A stretch of DNA of 64,000 bases from DATFVA01 sp963832715 (GCA_963832715.1 CAWHVB010000002.1:480675-544674); one strand, 5' to 3'. Shown: positions 19,201 through 27,867, counted from the stretch's first letter. Numbers and translations are program-made. The notes: generated by a model not told the origin, from the sequence alone.

Positions 19201-19274
19201 TTGATTTTGTAAGGCCGCTTGACCGGCCTTCGAAAAACTGGCTGTGGGAATTTAATTTCTCGCAGGGGTTCTAA
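16233..19274 (+). CDS. exported metallopeptidase-like / WD40-like propeller / beta-barrel protein
   Basis: About 1013 residues from the ATG at 16233, chosen because AGGAAAAAG precedes it and the signal peptide (about 1-25, ending AYAQ) begins there; an in-frame ATG lies 30 bp upstream. The N-terminal domain carries a gluzincin-like zinc site, HELVH (about 139-143) and WFVEGMAEFL (about 171-180) with candidate third ligands. A TolB/PD40-type propeller follows (about 285-610; PVLSPDGKNLVFFS, PSWSPDGRYIVFSG, PSWSPDGSRIVFAT, PQWSYDGKSIYFLS). The last about 370 residues look like an outer-membrane barrel with alternating strands and end in a GF after an aromatic-rich strand. This suggests an outer-membrane protein with a large periplasmic or surface enzyme part. 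Substrate unknown. Confidence 0.85.
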   Translation: MIKFKALSIFIILFLILIVSQSAYAQYFGRNKVQYNDFQFKVLHTPNFNIYFYPEESKGAHIAALMAERWYKRQSFYFGDSLHGKQPLVLYGSFPQFVQTNIISGQISEGVGGVTEPFKRRIVLPLAGPLSETNHVIGHELVHAFQYDITGAMRSTFSGQAPQLSKLPLWFVEGMAEFLTLGPDDPFTAMWMRDAVLNEIPTIDDLNNPEYFPYRYGDALLAYIAGKWGDKKIADLLTTSAYIGNINDAIDTLFHVPADSLSKLWANSLHDQYDSLKSQTKRPADYGKKIISSDNGGELNIAPVLSPDGKNLVFFSSKNLFAIDLFLADAKTGKIKRTILKTELDPHLESLEFINSGGSWNPSGDKFIFPAVTKGRPILSIINVNTGDIEKEKRFDNLGEILNPSWSPDGRYIVFSGNEGGLTDLFIYDLQSDSLRRLTNDSFAELQPSWSPDGSRIVFATDRFTTNLEDLDIGNYELALLNPADGKITEVKTFKGVKNINPQWSYDGKSIYFLSAPQGITNLYKVDLDSDNITQLTNLFVGITGITDISPALSVAGKNDEVVVSTFEKRKYNIYRFDKINPEEPVKLTGSDPAKLPPETRASTLLVNSFADPHYGLMTDSSFTVTDYSPSLSLTGISQPSVAAGIDRFGTYVGGGISLLWTDMLSDYTLSTALQVQTNPGISFFNSISAFAGYLNTAQRWNWGVAAQQLPLIYLGFGAFGQDINGEPAYVEQRIIYQETHRELTGILMYPFNQVMRVEFTGGYQNITYTNSVETQAVSLNTGQLLVDKTEDLASPSAINLASGSAALVYDDSYFGATSPILGTRYRLEADEYVGTLYWTNLLADYRQYVMPITPFTLAGRILHLGRYGRSAEDERLYPLFLGYPDMVRGYQYGTFSASESAGSNSLFNRLIGSKILVANFELRFPLLGLFGIGEGYYGFLPIEFGGFFDTGLAWDQSNKPWFAGGDRKPISSTGLVARINLFGYLIGEVDFVRPLDRPSKNWLWEFNFSQGF

Positions 19275-19353
19275 ACCACGTTACAGCTGTAGGATTTTGT
19301 GAAAAAAAACGTGAGGAAGTGTAGGTTATTTCGATAATCTATATATGATCCGC

Positions 19354-20004
19354 TTATGTCATCTTTTCAAGTATGATATATGCTCTTTTACTTTCGTGCT
19401 CAATATTCTTATATGGATACCTGATAACCGATTCCATTACTCTGAATCCCGTTTGTTCGGACATATCTATTACCTTATCTGTATCCAGCAGGATCCATGA
19501 TGCATTAGCACCATTGACACCAAGAAAGTCTTTAACGCTTATTTTGCCCTCACCCGTATGAAAACAAAACAGACAGCGGCCTCCAGGCTTCAGTATTCTG
19601 TGCCATTCCATGAGCGCTTTCTTCACATCTTCATATTCGAAGTGTACTATGGCATAAAAAGCAGCAATACCGTCAGCTGATTGAGATTTCATTTTTGATT
19701 CGAGCATATCATCGACAATGAATTTAATCTCCGGGAAATTTTTTGCTGAGAGGCTGATACTATTCTCAGAAAAGTCAAGACCCACGACCTGATGCAGGTT
19801 CTTATCTTGCAGATATTTTGTTATCTGTCCTGATCCGCACCCAAAATCATAAATCAAACCCCCAGCAGGAACCATAGCTGTAAACCTGTCCAGAATATTC
19901 CTGTCAAATGGTTTCTGATCAAGCTCATTTAAAAATTTTTGGGCATATTCTTCGGCTGTCTTATTATAACAATCTTTAACTTCATCAAGGTAGATCTTTG
20001 ACAT
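19354..20004 (-). CDS. class I SAM-dependent methyltransferase
   Basis: 216 residues with a Rossmann methyltransferase core: motif I YDFGCGSGQIT (about 52-62), acidic residue after strand two (VGLDFS, about 75-80), and the post-motif region YAIVHFEYEDVKKALMEWHRILKPGGRCLF in order (key pieces HFEYEDV and RILKPGG). It uses S-adenosylmethionine; the acceptor cannot be told from the sequence. No signal peptide. It is convergent with the large barrel gene and leads a two-gene minus-strand stretch starting with the membrane protein at 20634. No clear terminator separates the convergent genes. Confidence 0.88.
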   Translation of the reverse strand: MSKIYLDEVKDCYNKTAEEYAQKFLNELDQKPFDRNILDRFTAMVPAGGLIYDFGCGSGQITKYLQDKNLHQVVGLDFSENSISLSAKNFPEIKFIVDDMLESKMKSQSADGIAAFYAIVHFEYEDVKKALMEWHRILKPGGRCLFCFHTGEGKISVKDFLGVNGANASWILLDTDKVIDMSEQTGFRVMESVIRYPYKNIEHESKRAYIILEKMT

Positions 20005-20052
20005 TAAGTTTGATGAACCTCTTCAAAGCTCACCGAGAATTGCGTTATTTCT

Positions 20053-20634
20053 TTAAAATCGATTAATCAGGCTATCTAATTTTTCAGGAATGGTATCAAG
20101 ATTCTTAGGTTCAGATGGTTGTTTTACGTCGACTACCAACCCAAAATTATTAAAATAGTCTGCCCTGGTTTTTGCCTTAGCAATCAGAGAGGTATCTATA
20201 TTTTTAGTATCACTCAAAAGTGTAATCGCTAACGGGTGTCCCAGAGAATATGCAAAGCGGAACGATTTATCCTTGTAATCACCTTGCAGTATATACCTGG
20301 TTTCCTTATCGGGATTACTGCACATATCCTGCTGCAGAACAAACCTTATCTTATTACGATGACGTTTAATGATATTGAAAAACAGGCCCCTCGTTTTATA
20401 ACAGTTCAGAAACCTCAATGTCACTATGAAGCTGAAAAGAGGGATAGTTATTATGATAGCACCGGCTATAGGATTGAATATCAGGTCGATAACATTATAC
20501 TCCCATAGATGCATAAAAAGTCCTGCCAGGTAGAACAATAAAAAGATCAGCGAAAGTCCCCCGAGCATCAAACTCATGGAGAGTTTTATCTTTTCATAAT
20601 TTGCAACAAAATATTTTTTAAACTTCTTCAGCAT
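20053..20634 (-). CDS. membrane protein of unknown function
   Basis: 193 residues. Two strongly hydrophobic segments (about 17-45 and 52-78) are followed by a charged C-terminal domain of about 110 residues that starts with basic residues (KRHRNKIRF) and contains no motif I recognise. The basic stretch after the second helix suggests that the C-terminal domain is cytoplasmic. It precedes the methyltransferase by 48 bp on the same strand and may be co-transcribed with it. Confidence 0.65.
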   Translation of the reverse strand: MLKKFKKYFVANYEKIKLSMSLMLGGLSLIFLLFYLAGLFMHLWEYNVIDLIFNPIAGAIIITIPLFSFIVTLRFLNCYKTRGLFFNIIKRHRNKIRFVLQQDMCSNPDKETRYILQGDYKDKSFRFAYSLGHPLAITLLSDTKNIDTSLIAKAKTRADYFNNFGLVVDVKQPSEPKNLDTIPEKLDSLINRF

Positions 20635-20790
20635 TTTACACAGGTAGTATTAGTGGAATTCCCGCAGCAGCCGATCTGAGTATAGTAAGTCTGCATCATA
20701 TGCATTCCCTGCCTGTCCTTGCATATTTCATAAAGCAACTTACTTTTTTCAGCTTAGTAAATCAATACTATATGCAGGTAAACCGGATAC

Positions 20791-22353
20791 CTAAGGAATC
20801 AGCCTGGCTGTAAGATCCGGATCCTGCATGTCCCTATCTAGTGGAAACATCGGACGGACGATCCTTTTGTATCCTAGTCTTTCAAGGTCCTGATCAACAC
20901 CTCCCGGTGTCAAAGCCATCAGCCAGCCGCCTCTCATATTATAAAGTTCGGGTACAAGGTAACCAATCTTCACCACGACGATATCAGTCTGCCTCGGGTT
21001 CAATCCCAGTCTGGTAAAGTCGCTTTCGTAGTGGTATGGTTTTCTTTTTTTTGTAACTATAACGTGTACACTCCCGACTTTTACAACAACCTCAGTCTGG
21101 GCATTTTCATCTCCATGTTCAATTGTCTCGACAATTCCGGATAATTTCAGTGGCGGTGCATAACGATTATCAACTGCTGCTCCCACAAACGCCTCAACTC
21201 TGTTGCCAACACCTGTTTTAATAGCTGCATCAATTAACTCAGGTCCCGGTATTGAGGCATAAATTAATGAAGGTCCATCTTCAGATTTGAATTCCTTGCG
21301 CGCAAGTATCTTCTCAAGTGTCCATGTAACATCACCGGAGCCGCCGGCTGTAGGATTATCCCCCATATCACTAATCATGAAAGGGTGATTATCGCTTGAG
21401 AGTGCTTTATCAAGGCATTCTGTTAAGCTGGCCGTCGGAGCAACAAACCCGAAGTCAGCCCTGGCTTCCCAAAAATTTTTTGCAAGGTATTCTGCGGCCG
21501 AAGTAACGCTCCGTTTATCATCTCCGGTCACCATTACCACTCCCCTGTTGCGTGGTTCATCAGCCCAGGCATAACCTATCCAGATCGCAGCATCAATAAC
21601 GCCTTCCTGATTAGCGGCTGGAGCGACTTTTTCATAAAGGCTTTTACCCGGTTCAATCCTCGTACTTGTTTTTTCACCCGGAAGGAGAATAGGAACAGGG
21701 ATCCATGCTTTGAACTTAGGCTTGCCTTTACCTGATTCAATACGGGAGAGAAGATTTTCAACCGCCCGTTTTTTTGTTTGGATTACATCTTCGTGAGGTG
21801 CAGTCCGGTAGCAGGTAATAAGGTCGGTGTTTTCAGCAAGTCTTTCCGAAACATTGCCATGGAGATCCATTGTGGTAGATACCAGGGGTTTTGATCCTAT
21901 GACTTCTCGTATTCTGATGATCATATCTCCTTCGGGATCATCCAGCCCGACAACACTCATTGCACCATGGATATCAAACAGCAATCCATCATAAGGACCG
22001 TTTTCTTTAAGCATATCAAGTATTTTCTTCATAAGGCTCTCATATGCCTCACGGGTTACTATGCCTCCGGGCAACGCATGTCCGCATAAAATTGGTATCC
22101 ATTCTGCACGTTTTCTATCTGATGAATCAGGTGAAAGAAAGGGATAAAAAGAAAAAACTTCATCTCCCATTTTTGCGTGGAAAGCTTCTTCATTTGTAAC
22201 TGCAGGTGAGAAAGTGCTCGACTCGATTGCCAGTCCTGCGATCGCTATTCTCGGAAGTTTATGTTCTCTTATCTGTGCATCTATCCTGCAGCATAAGAAT
22301 AATAAAATCCCTGCCAGCACAAGAAACGAAAAAGAAAATTTGGCCATGTTCAT
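20791..22353 (-). CDS. M81 family (MlrC-like) metallopeptidase, exported
   Basis: 520 residues resembling microcystinase C/MlrC. The N-terminal DUF1485-like part has RIAIAGLAIESSTFSP (about 34-49), LLFDIHGAM and STTMDLHGNVS, which hold the likely metal ligands. The C-terminal MlrC domain has ISDMGDNPTAGGSGD followed by a long conserved tail. MlrC opens linearised microcystin, but most relatives act on other small peptides or amides. Unusually for the family, a hydrophobic leader (about 1-26) precedes the domain, so this copy may be periplasmic or lipid-facing. The 350 bp upstream hold an 11-bp tandem repeat array that may include its promoter. Confidence 0.88.
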   Translation of the reverse strand: MNMAKFSFSFLVLAGILLFLCCRIDAQIREHKLPRIAIAGLAIESSTFSPAVTNEEAFHAKMGDEVFSFYPFLSPDSSDRKRAEWIPILCGHALPGGIVTREAYESLMKKILDMLKENGPYDGLLFDIHGAMSVVGLDDPEGDMIIRIREVIGSKPLVSTTMDLHGNVSERLAENTDLITCYRTAPHEDVIQTKKRAVENLLSRIESGKGKPKFKAWIPVPILLPGEKTSTRIEPGKSLYEKVAPAANQEGVIDAAIWIGYAWADEPRNRGVVMVTGDDKRSVTSAAEYLAKNFWEARADFGFVAPTASLTECLDKALSSDNHPFMISDMGDNPTAGGSGDVTWTLEKILARKEFKSEDGPSLIYASIPGPELIDAAIKTGVGNRVEAFVGAAVDNRYAPPLKLSGIVETIEHGDENAQTEVVVKVGSVHVIVTKKRKPYHYESDFTRLGLNPRQTDIVVVKIGYLVPELYNMRGGWLMALTPGGVDQDLERLGYKRIVRPMFPLDRDMQDPDLTARLIP

Positions 22354-22449
22354 ATTCTTTTCCCTTTTAAACTCAGGTTATTTTATTAAAATATTAAAAC
22401 CCGGTCTTTAAATCCTCATATTCTTCCTTTTTAATGGGGCATCTGCCAG

Positions 22450-22559
22450 CGTCTCATATACTTTCCACATACGTCTCACATACGTCTCACATACGTTCCA
22501 CATACGTCCCACATACACTTCACATACGCTCCACATATGCTCCATGTACACTCCATATA
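22450..22559. repeat. 11-bp tandem repeat array, ten copies
   Basis: Ten contiguous 11-bp units with consensus CGTCTCACATA. Units 3 and 4 are identical, and the outer ones diverge (for example CTTTCCACATA, CACTTCACATA, CACTCCATATA). The array fills the middle of a 350-bp gap between uvrA and the MlrC-like gene, on the upstream side of the latter. The period is close to one turn of DNA. There are no spacers, so it is not a CRISPR. The rest of the gap holds a hairpin near uvrA and about 95 bp of AT-rich DNA before the MlrC-like start. A related array with core ATACGTC occurs at 52790-52833. Confidence 0.9.
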
Positions 22560-22624
22560 TACTTTTTGAGTAGTGGGGATATATGTTCAGAAAAAGTTAT
22601 AGCCGGTTATTAATAAGGCAGATC

Positions 22625-22643
22625 GAGCGAAACCTTTTCGCTC
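22625..22643 (-). terminator. stem-loop downstream of uvrA
   Basis: A perfect 8-bp stem, GAGCGAAA (22625-22632) with TTTCGCTC (22636-22643), and a 3-nt loop, about 60 bp beyond the uvrA stop codon. There is no T run on the minus strand, so its role as a terminator is likely only from its position. Confidence 0.4.
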
Positions 22644-22702
22644 ATAAATATGAAGTAATCCTTTTGTCTTTGAAGGTTTGCGGGTTAGCTTAGTTTCTAA
22701 AG

Positions 22703-25468
22703 TCAGTCCAGGTGGGCTCTAAGATATTTTCCTGTCCAGGATTTCTCAATTGCAGCGATTTCCTCGGGTGTTCCTGCAGCTACCACTTCCCCTCCCTTTT
22801 CACCTGCTTCGGGACCCATATCTATAATATGGTCAGCACATTTTATTATCTCGAGGTTGTGCTCAATAATTACGACGGAATTATCTCTCTCAAGAAGAAG
22901 GTTAAAGCAATTCAGCAACTTGGAAATGTCGTCAAAATGCAGCCCGGTTGTCGGTTCATCAAAGATGAAGAGTGTATGCTTTCTATCCCTCTGGGAAGTT
23001 AAATGAGATGCAAGTTTGATACGCTGAGCTTCGCCGCCTGAAAGAGTATTGGAAGGCTGGCCCAGTTTAATATAGCCGAGACCAACATCGGACAAAACCT
23101 GCAGATACTTCACAATTTTATCATTTCCCTTGAAGAATTTAACCGCATCATCGACAGTCATATTAAGTACTTCTACAAGGTTCTTTCCCCTGTAAGTTAT
23201 ATCTCTTATTTCTTTTTTATACCTGGTCCCGTTACAATCCTCGCATTCAAGATAGAGATCAGCAAGAAACTGCATCTCAACTTTTATAAAACCATCCCCC
23301 TGACAGGTTTCACATCTTCCTCCGGGTACATTAAAAGAGAAATATCCCGGTTTATATCCTCTTGCCCGTGCCTGGTGCGTAGATGCAAAAAGCTCGCGAA
23401 TGAGTTCGAATGCTTTGATGTAGCTTATCGGGTTGGAACGGGGAGTTTTTCCTATAGGCGATTGATCGACAATTTCGATTTCATCGATATATTCGATTCC
23501 TTTAATATCGTCAAAGTCGCCAATTTTCGGGGGATTAAATCCGAGATATTTAGCGACACCTCCATAAAGCACATCGTGTATCAATGTACTTTTTCCCGAA
23601 CCGCTGACACCTGTAATAACGACAAACTTATTTAAGGGAATAGATATATCAAGGTTTTTCAGGTTATGTTCTTTTGCACCTGAGATCCGTATTTCTTTAG
23701 TTTTTCTTGTCCTTCTTTCAGAAGGAACAGGAATACTGAGTTTCCCCGAAAGGTATTTACCGGTCAGGGAATTTTTATCCTTCACAACTTCATCATAAGT
23801 TCCTCTTGAAACTATTTCGCCGCCGGCTTCACCTGCCCTGGGACCCATATCAATAAGAATATCAGCAGAACGCATCATGTCAGGATCATGTTCCACTACC
23901 AGAACAGTATTACCGATATCCCTGAGGTTTTTAAGGATATTTATAAGTCTCTCATTATCTCTTGGATGAAGACCAATGCTTGGTTCATCAAGAACATACA
24001 GCGTGCCCACGAGAGATGAGCCTAATGAAGTAGCGAGGTTTATCCGCTGCGTTTCGCCGCCCGACAATGAACTGCTGAGACGATCCAGAGTTAAATAACC
24101 GATGCCGACATTATTCAAAAAGGTTAAGCGCTTGATAATTTCCTTTAATACTCTTTCACCTACAAGAGTATCGTACTCAGACAGCTGAAGGTTAGTAAAA
24201 AAATCGAGCGACTGTTCAATAGGAATTTTCACACAGTCATAAATAGATCTTCCTTCGATTTTAACCTGAAGTGCTTCTCTTCTGAGTCTCGAGCCTTTGC
24301 ACGCAGTACAGGTGGAATAGCCTCTATACCTGCTAAGCAGCACGCGTACATGCATTTTATAAGTCTTACTTTCGAGCTTTTCAAAAAAACGGTCAATGCC
24401 TATATAATCACCGAACCCCTTACGTACAAGTTCAACCTGTTCAGGTTTCAGTTCTTTAAAAGGTATATTTATCGGCAGAAGGAACTGTTTTGCGTTCTGT
24501 ATCAGATCACGAAGGTGAGTACTGTATTTGGCCGAACGGAAAGGAGCTATTGCACCGTCTACTATACTCAGATTCGGATTGGGAATCACAAGATTCATAT
24601 CTATTCCGATAGTCTTGCTGAATCCCTGGCAGACGGGACATGCACCGAAAGGATTATTAAAAGAAAAGAACCTGGGCTCAGGCTCTTCATATCTTATTCC
24701 GCAGCATTCGTAAAACTTATTGAATTCCTTTTCTTCACCCGTTTCTGCATTAATTATCACCAGCCGGTTTTCACCTTCTTTAAAAGTGACCTCTATTGAA
24801 TCTGCAAGCTTTTCTCTTATTTCACCCGGAGAAACTTTAAACCTTTCGATAACTACCCTGATATCGTCCTTTTTTTTGGGAAGTTTCACCTCTTCACTCA
24901 AATCAACCATTTTTTTATTGAAATAAAGTCTGAAGAAACCCCGTTTCTGGAGGAGATCAATTTCCTGCTTAACTGTGGTGCCTTCGTGAATATGCAGAGG
25001 AAACGTGAGATATAATTTGGTCCCTTCAGGCTGTCCTTCCAGCCATTGAGTCACGGTTGTTGTAGTTGCTTTTTTTACTTCTTTACCGCATTCAAAACAA
25101 ATTGTTTTTCCGATTCTCGCGAACAATAAACGGAGGTAATCATAAACCTCTGTGGTTGTACCAACTGTTGAACGGGTATTCCTTGCGCCGGTTTTCTGCT
25201 CAATAGCCACTGCAGGACTAATACCCTGAATGAAATCAACATCGGGTTTATTCATCCTTTCAAGAAACTGCCTGGCATAAGCTGAAAGGCTTTCAACATA
25301 CCTTCGCTGGCCTTCTGCATAAATTGTATCGAATACCAGGGAAGACTTACCGCTGCCGCTCACACCTGTGAATACAATCAGTTTGTTCCTTGGAATTTCG
25401 AAACTCAGGTTCTTTAAATTATGCTCCCTGGCGCCTTTGACAACTATTTTCTTTTCTTTGACCGTCAT
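22703..25468 (-). CDS. uvrA: excinuclease ABC subunit A
   Basis: 921 residues, close to the usual 940. UvrA is the damage-sensing ATPase of nucleotide excision repair; its dimer loads UvrB at lesions. Two ABC modules are visible: Walker A GVSGSGKSSLVFDT near residue 36 and GVSGSGKSTLIHDV near 618, each with an LSGGE signature (SSLSGGETQRI and NTLSGGEAQRI). The zinc-finger cysteines are present (GACPVCQG with TCTACKG; CETCQGDG with CEDCNGTR). The RYVESLSAYARQFLERM block identifies UvrA rather than a transporter ATPase. It is divergent from the S9 hydrolase gene, with 215 bp between the starts. No SOS box was identified. Confidence 0.98.
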   Translation of the reverse strand: MTVKEKKIVVKGAREHNLKNLSFEIPRNKLIVFTGVSGSGKSSLVFDTIYAEGQRRYVESLSAYARQFLERMNKPDVDFIQGISPAVAIEQKTGARNTRSTVGTTTEVYDYLRLLFARIGKTICFECGKEVKKATTTTVTQWLEGQPEGTKLYLTFPLHIHEGTTVKQEIDLLQKRGFFRLYFNKKMVDLSEEVKLPKKKDDIRVVIERFKVSPGEIREKLADSIEVTFKEGENRLVIINAETGEEKEFNKFYECCGIRYEEPEPRFFSFNNPFGACPVCQGFSKTIGIDMNLVIPNPNLSIVDGAIAPFRSAKYSTHLRDLIQNAKQFLLPINIPFKELKPEQVELVRKGFGDYIGIDRFFEKLESKTYKMHVRVLLSRYRGYSTCTACKGSRLRREALQVKIEGRSIYDCVKIPIEQSLDFFTNLQLSEYDTLVGERVLKEIIKRLTFLNNVGIGYLTLDRLSSSLSGGETQRINLATSLGSSLVGTLYVLDEPSIGLHPRDNERLINILKNLRDIGNTVLVVEHDPDMMRSADILIDMGPRAGEAGGEIVSRGTYDEVVKDKNSLTGKYLSGKLSIPVPSERRTRKTKEIRISGAKEHNLKNLDISIPLNKFVVITGVSGSGKSTLIHDVLYGGVAKYLGFNPPKIGDFDDIKGIEYIDEIEIVDQSPIGKTPRSNPISYIKAFELIRELFASTHQARARGYKPGYFSFNVPGGRCETCQGDGFIKVEMQFLADLYLECEDCNGTRYKKEIRDITYRGKNLVEVLNMTVDDAVKFFKGNDKIVKYLQVLSDVGLGYIKLGQPSNTLSGGEAQRIKLASHLTSQRDRKHTLFIFDEPTTGLHFDDISKLLNCFNLLLERDNSVVIIEHNLEIIKCADHIIDMGPEAGEKGGEVVAAGTPEEIAAIEKSWTGKYLRAHLD

Positions 25469-25683
25469 ATTTTATTGGTTTTTTAGAATTTCGGAACCTT
25501 TAATTTACAAAAAGATACACAACTATTGGTGGTAAAAATATCAGGATCACGCAGGAATTATTGAATGTACGGATTGCACGAACGGATTGGCTGAGATAAA
25601 AAAGCATATTGAAGCGATAAACAATCAAATTTATTATTTTTCAGTACTGATTAAATTTCTTATCAATTATCCGGGGAGAATTT

Positions 25684-26778
25684 ATGCTTCATTCTTTTTT
25701 TTACACAGTAAGATTCCTTGTTTTTATGCTGTTTGTTTCGGCAGCAGGTCTGAGTTTCGGTCAGGATACCCGGGACACAAAATCAGATGAACTTGAATTA
25801 ATAAAAAATAATGATGAAAATCTGCAGCACCGTCTGGATGTTCTTGAAAAATCAATTGACGATATCGTCTGGTACCAGAGAGTAGGTGAGGCGGCATATA
25901 TAGATAAAGTATATCTTACAGGACCGCCTCTGGCAAAAGAAAAGAATCCTACCGCCCTTGGCGCAGGAAATCCTGTAAAGTTCTGGGCATATATATTCAT
26001 TCCAAAGGACATCGATTTCAGCAAAAAGTACCCCCTGATAGTATTCCCTCACGGAGGAGTGCATGCTAACTTCACTTCATATTATACGCACATCGTAAAA
26101 GAACTTGTAGCACAGAAATACATTGTGATTGCGGCCGAGTACAGAGGCAGCACCGGGTACGGCAAATCTTTTTATGAAAAAATAGATTACGGCGGACTTG
26201 AAACAGAGGATGTTAAAGCAAGCCGGGATTATATGATAGATAATTATGATTTTGTCGATAAAGATAACGTCGGAATTATCGGGTGGAGTCATGGAGGGCT
26301 GATTACCTTATTTAATATCTTCAATCATCCTGAAGATTACAAGGTGGCCTTTGCAGGTGTACCGGTAAGTGACCTTGTAGCAAGGATGGGATATTATGAT
26401 GATGAGTACAGGGCGCTTTACTCAGCCGATTATCACATCGGGAAAACAGCATATGAGGATGTAAATGAATACCGCAGGAGGTCGCCTGCCTGGAATGCTG
26501 AGAAATTACAAACTCCGCTGCTTATTCATACAAATACGGCTGATGATGACGTGAATGTACTGGAAGTAGAGCATCTTATCCAGGCATTAAAAGCGGAGGG
26601 GAAAAAATTTGAATATGAAATCTACCAGGATTTGCCGGGCGGTCATTCTTTTGACAGGCTTGATACTAAAAAAGCAAAAGAGATCAGAATTAAAATATAT
26701 AAATTCCTTGCACGGTACCTGAATCCCCCAAAGCCAATAAAGACGATGGAGGATATCAACACTGCAGCATACAGGTAA
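25684..26778 (+). CDS. exported S9-type alpha/beta hydrolase (prolyl oligopeptidase family)
   Basis: 364 residues with an N-terminal signal peptide (about 1-27, ending SFGQ), placing the enzyme outside the cytoplasm. The catalytic domain has the nucleophile elbow GWSHGG (Ser near 202), an Asp in NTADDDVN and a His in PGGHSF, in the order expected for a prolyl-oligopeptidase-like triad. The large N-terminal propeller of true S9 enzymes is absent; only about 80 residues precede the hydrolase domain. It may be a dipeptidyl peptidase-like or acyl-peptide hydrolase. GGGGAG upstream of the ATG supports the start. It stands alone, divergent from uvrA. Confidence 0.88.
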   Translation: MLHSFFYTVRFLVFMLFVSAAGLSFGQDTRDTKSDELELIKNNDENLQHRLDVLEKSIDDIVWYQRVGEAAYIDKVYLTGPPLAKEKNPTALGAGNPVKFWAYIFIPKDIDFSKKYPLIVFPHGGVHANFTSYYTHIVKELVAQKYIVIAAEYRGSTGYGKSFYEKIDYGGLETEDVKASRDYMIDNYDFVDKDNVGIIGWSHGGLITLFNIFNHPEDYKVAFAGVPVSDLVARMGYYDDEYRALYSADYHIGKTAYEDVNEYRRRSPAWNAEKLQTPLLIHTNTADDDVNVLEVEHLIQALKAEGKKFEYEIYQDLPGGHSFDRLDTKKAKEIRIKIYKFLARYLNPPKPIKTMEDINTAAYR

Positions 26779-26833
26779 TCTTTTTCAAGAGAAATTCTGA
26801 ATATAAAGGAAGTATAAGGCAGTATTGCTGTGA

Positions 26834-27865
26834 TTATTGCGTCTGATGTTCCAGTGCTTTTAGTTCCTGCATTTTCGCATCTATTATTTTAATTTTTTCG
26901 TCGAGTTCTTTAAGCCTGGAACTGATCTGATCTTCGTATTCTGCTTTATCCCAGTATCCCCTGTCCTCAAAGTAGCTTTTGAAGAGCCAGTTATGTTTAA
27001 GAGCTTCCATATTTTCTGCAAGACGGGAAGCAGCAAGTCTTGCATCAGCAGTTGTCTTTTCAATATTTGATACGGCTTCTCTAAAGGATGAATCGAAAGG
27101 ACTTCCATTTACGAGCATCTCGCCGAGGATGCCTTTTCCATTTCTTACTCCGGTAAGAATCGAATCCAGATCTGCTACAGTTGAATCAACATTAGTTACC
27201 ACGCTTTTAACACCTTCACCCAGGTTATTAAAAAGATCTGTTACCTTATCAAATTCACCTGTAATTGACTGCAGACTTTTATCAGCCTGTTTTGTCAGAT
27301 TGGTAGCATCAGTGTAAAGTTCATCATCTACAAGCAATTTGCCTATTGAACCTTCGCCCTTGTTTACTCTGGCTATTATTTCAGATAAATCCTTCGTCAT
27401 CTGTTTGGTATACTGCATAACCCCCTGGGTTTCTTCAATTACAGCAGAAAAACTCATAGGCTCCTTAGTTCTGATTGTTCCGCCTTCCCTTACACGGTCA
27501 GCAGAAGCGCTGCCTATTTCGAGAACCACCACTTTATTTCCCACAAGCCCTTCGGTTTCAATTGTTGCTCTCGTATCGGTCCGGATAAACCTTGCTACAT
27601 CATCCTTAATACTCATGGTCACCTGTACTCGTCCTGTTGTATCATTTACAATCTGAATATTCTTCACCGTTCCGACGTCAATTCCGCTTAACCGTACGGT
27701 TGCCCCCGATTTTAGTCCTTGTACAGTTTTAAAGTAAGCTTTTACATTAAAAGTCGAGCTGAAAAGCTGTTCTTTTCCGCCGAGCATGAAAATTGCTACA
27801 ACGAGAATAGTTATTCCGAGAAAGATAAATATTCCCAGTTTTACAGTAGAAGTTTTTTTAGCCAT
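26834..27865 (-). CDS. MCE/MlaD-family lipid transport substrate-binding protein
   Basis: 343 residues: one N-terminal membrane helix (about 8-29), an MCE domain (about 37-115; YFKTVQGLKSGATVRLSGID and VGTVKNIQI) and a long helical C-terminal part ending in a charged coiled coil (about 305-340). MCE proteins form hexameric rings or tubes in the periplasm that carry phospholipids between membranes. It is the third gene of an mlaE-mlaF-mlaD operon, 2 bp after the ATPase. MlaB and MlaC partners are not nearby. Confidence 0.93.
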   Translation of the reverse strand: MAKKTSTVKLGIFIFLGITILVVAIFMLGGKEQLFSSTFNVKAYFKTVQGLKSGATVRLSGIDVGTVKNIQIVNDTTGRVQVTMSIKDDVARFIRTDTRATIETEGLVGNKVVVLEIGSASADRVREGGTIRTKEPMSFSAVIEETQGVMQYTKQMTKDLSEIIARVNKGEGSIGKLLVDDELYTDATNLTKQADKSLQSITGEFDKVTDLFNNLGEGVKSVVTNVDSTVADLDSILTGVRNGKGILGEMLVNGSPFDSSFREAVSNIEKTTADARLAASRLAENMEALKHNWLFKSYFEDRGYWDKAEYEDQISSRLKELDEKIKIIDAKMQELKALEHQTQ

Positions 27866-27867
27866 TA

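Noticed and set aside
19275..19353. Terminator between the barrel and methyltransferase genes
   Set aside because: Only a 6-bp CACGTT/AACGTG pairing with a 25-nt loop; too weak.
22450..22559. Repeat array as a CRISPR
   Set aside because: Units are 11 bp, contiguous and without spacers, and no cas genes are near.
26779..26833. Terminator between the S9 hydrolase and mlaD-like genes
   Set aside because: No stem longer than a few base pairs was found.
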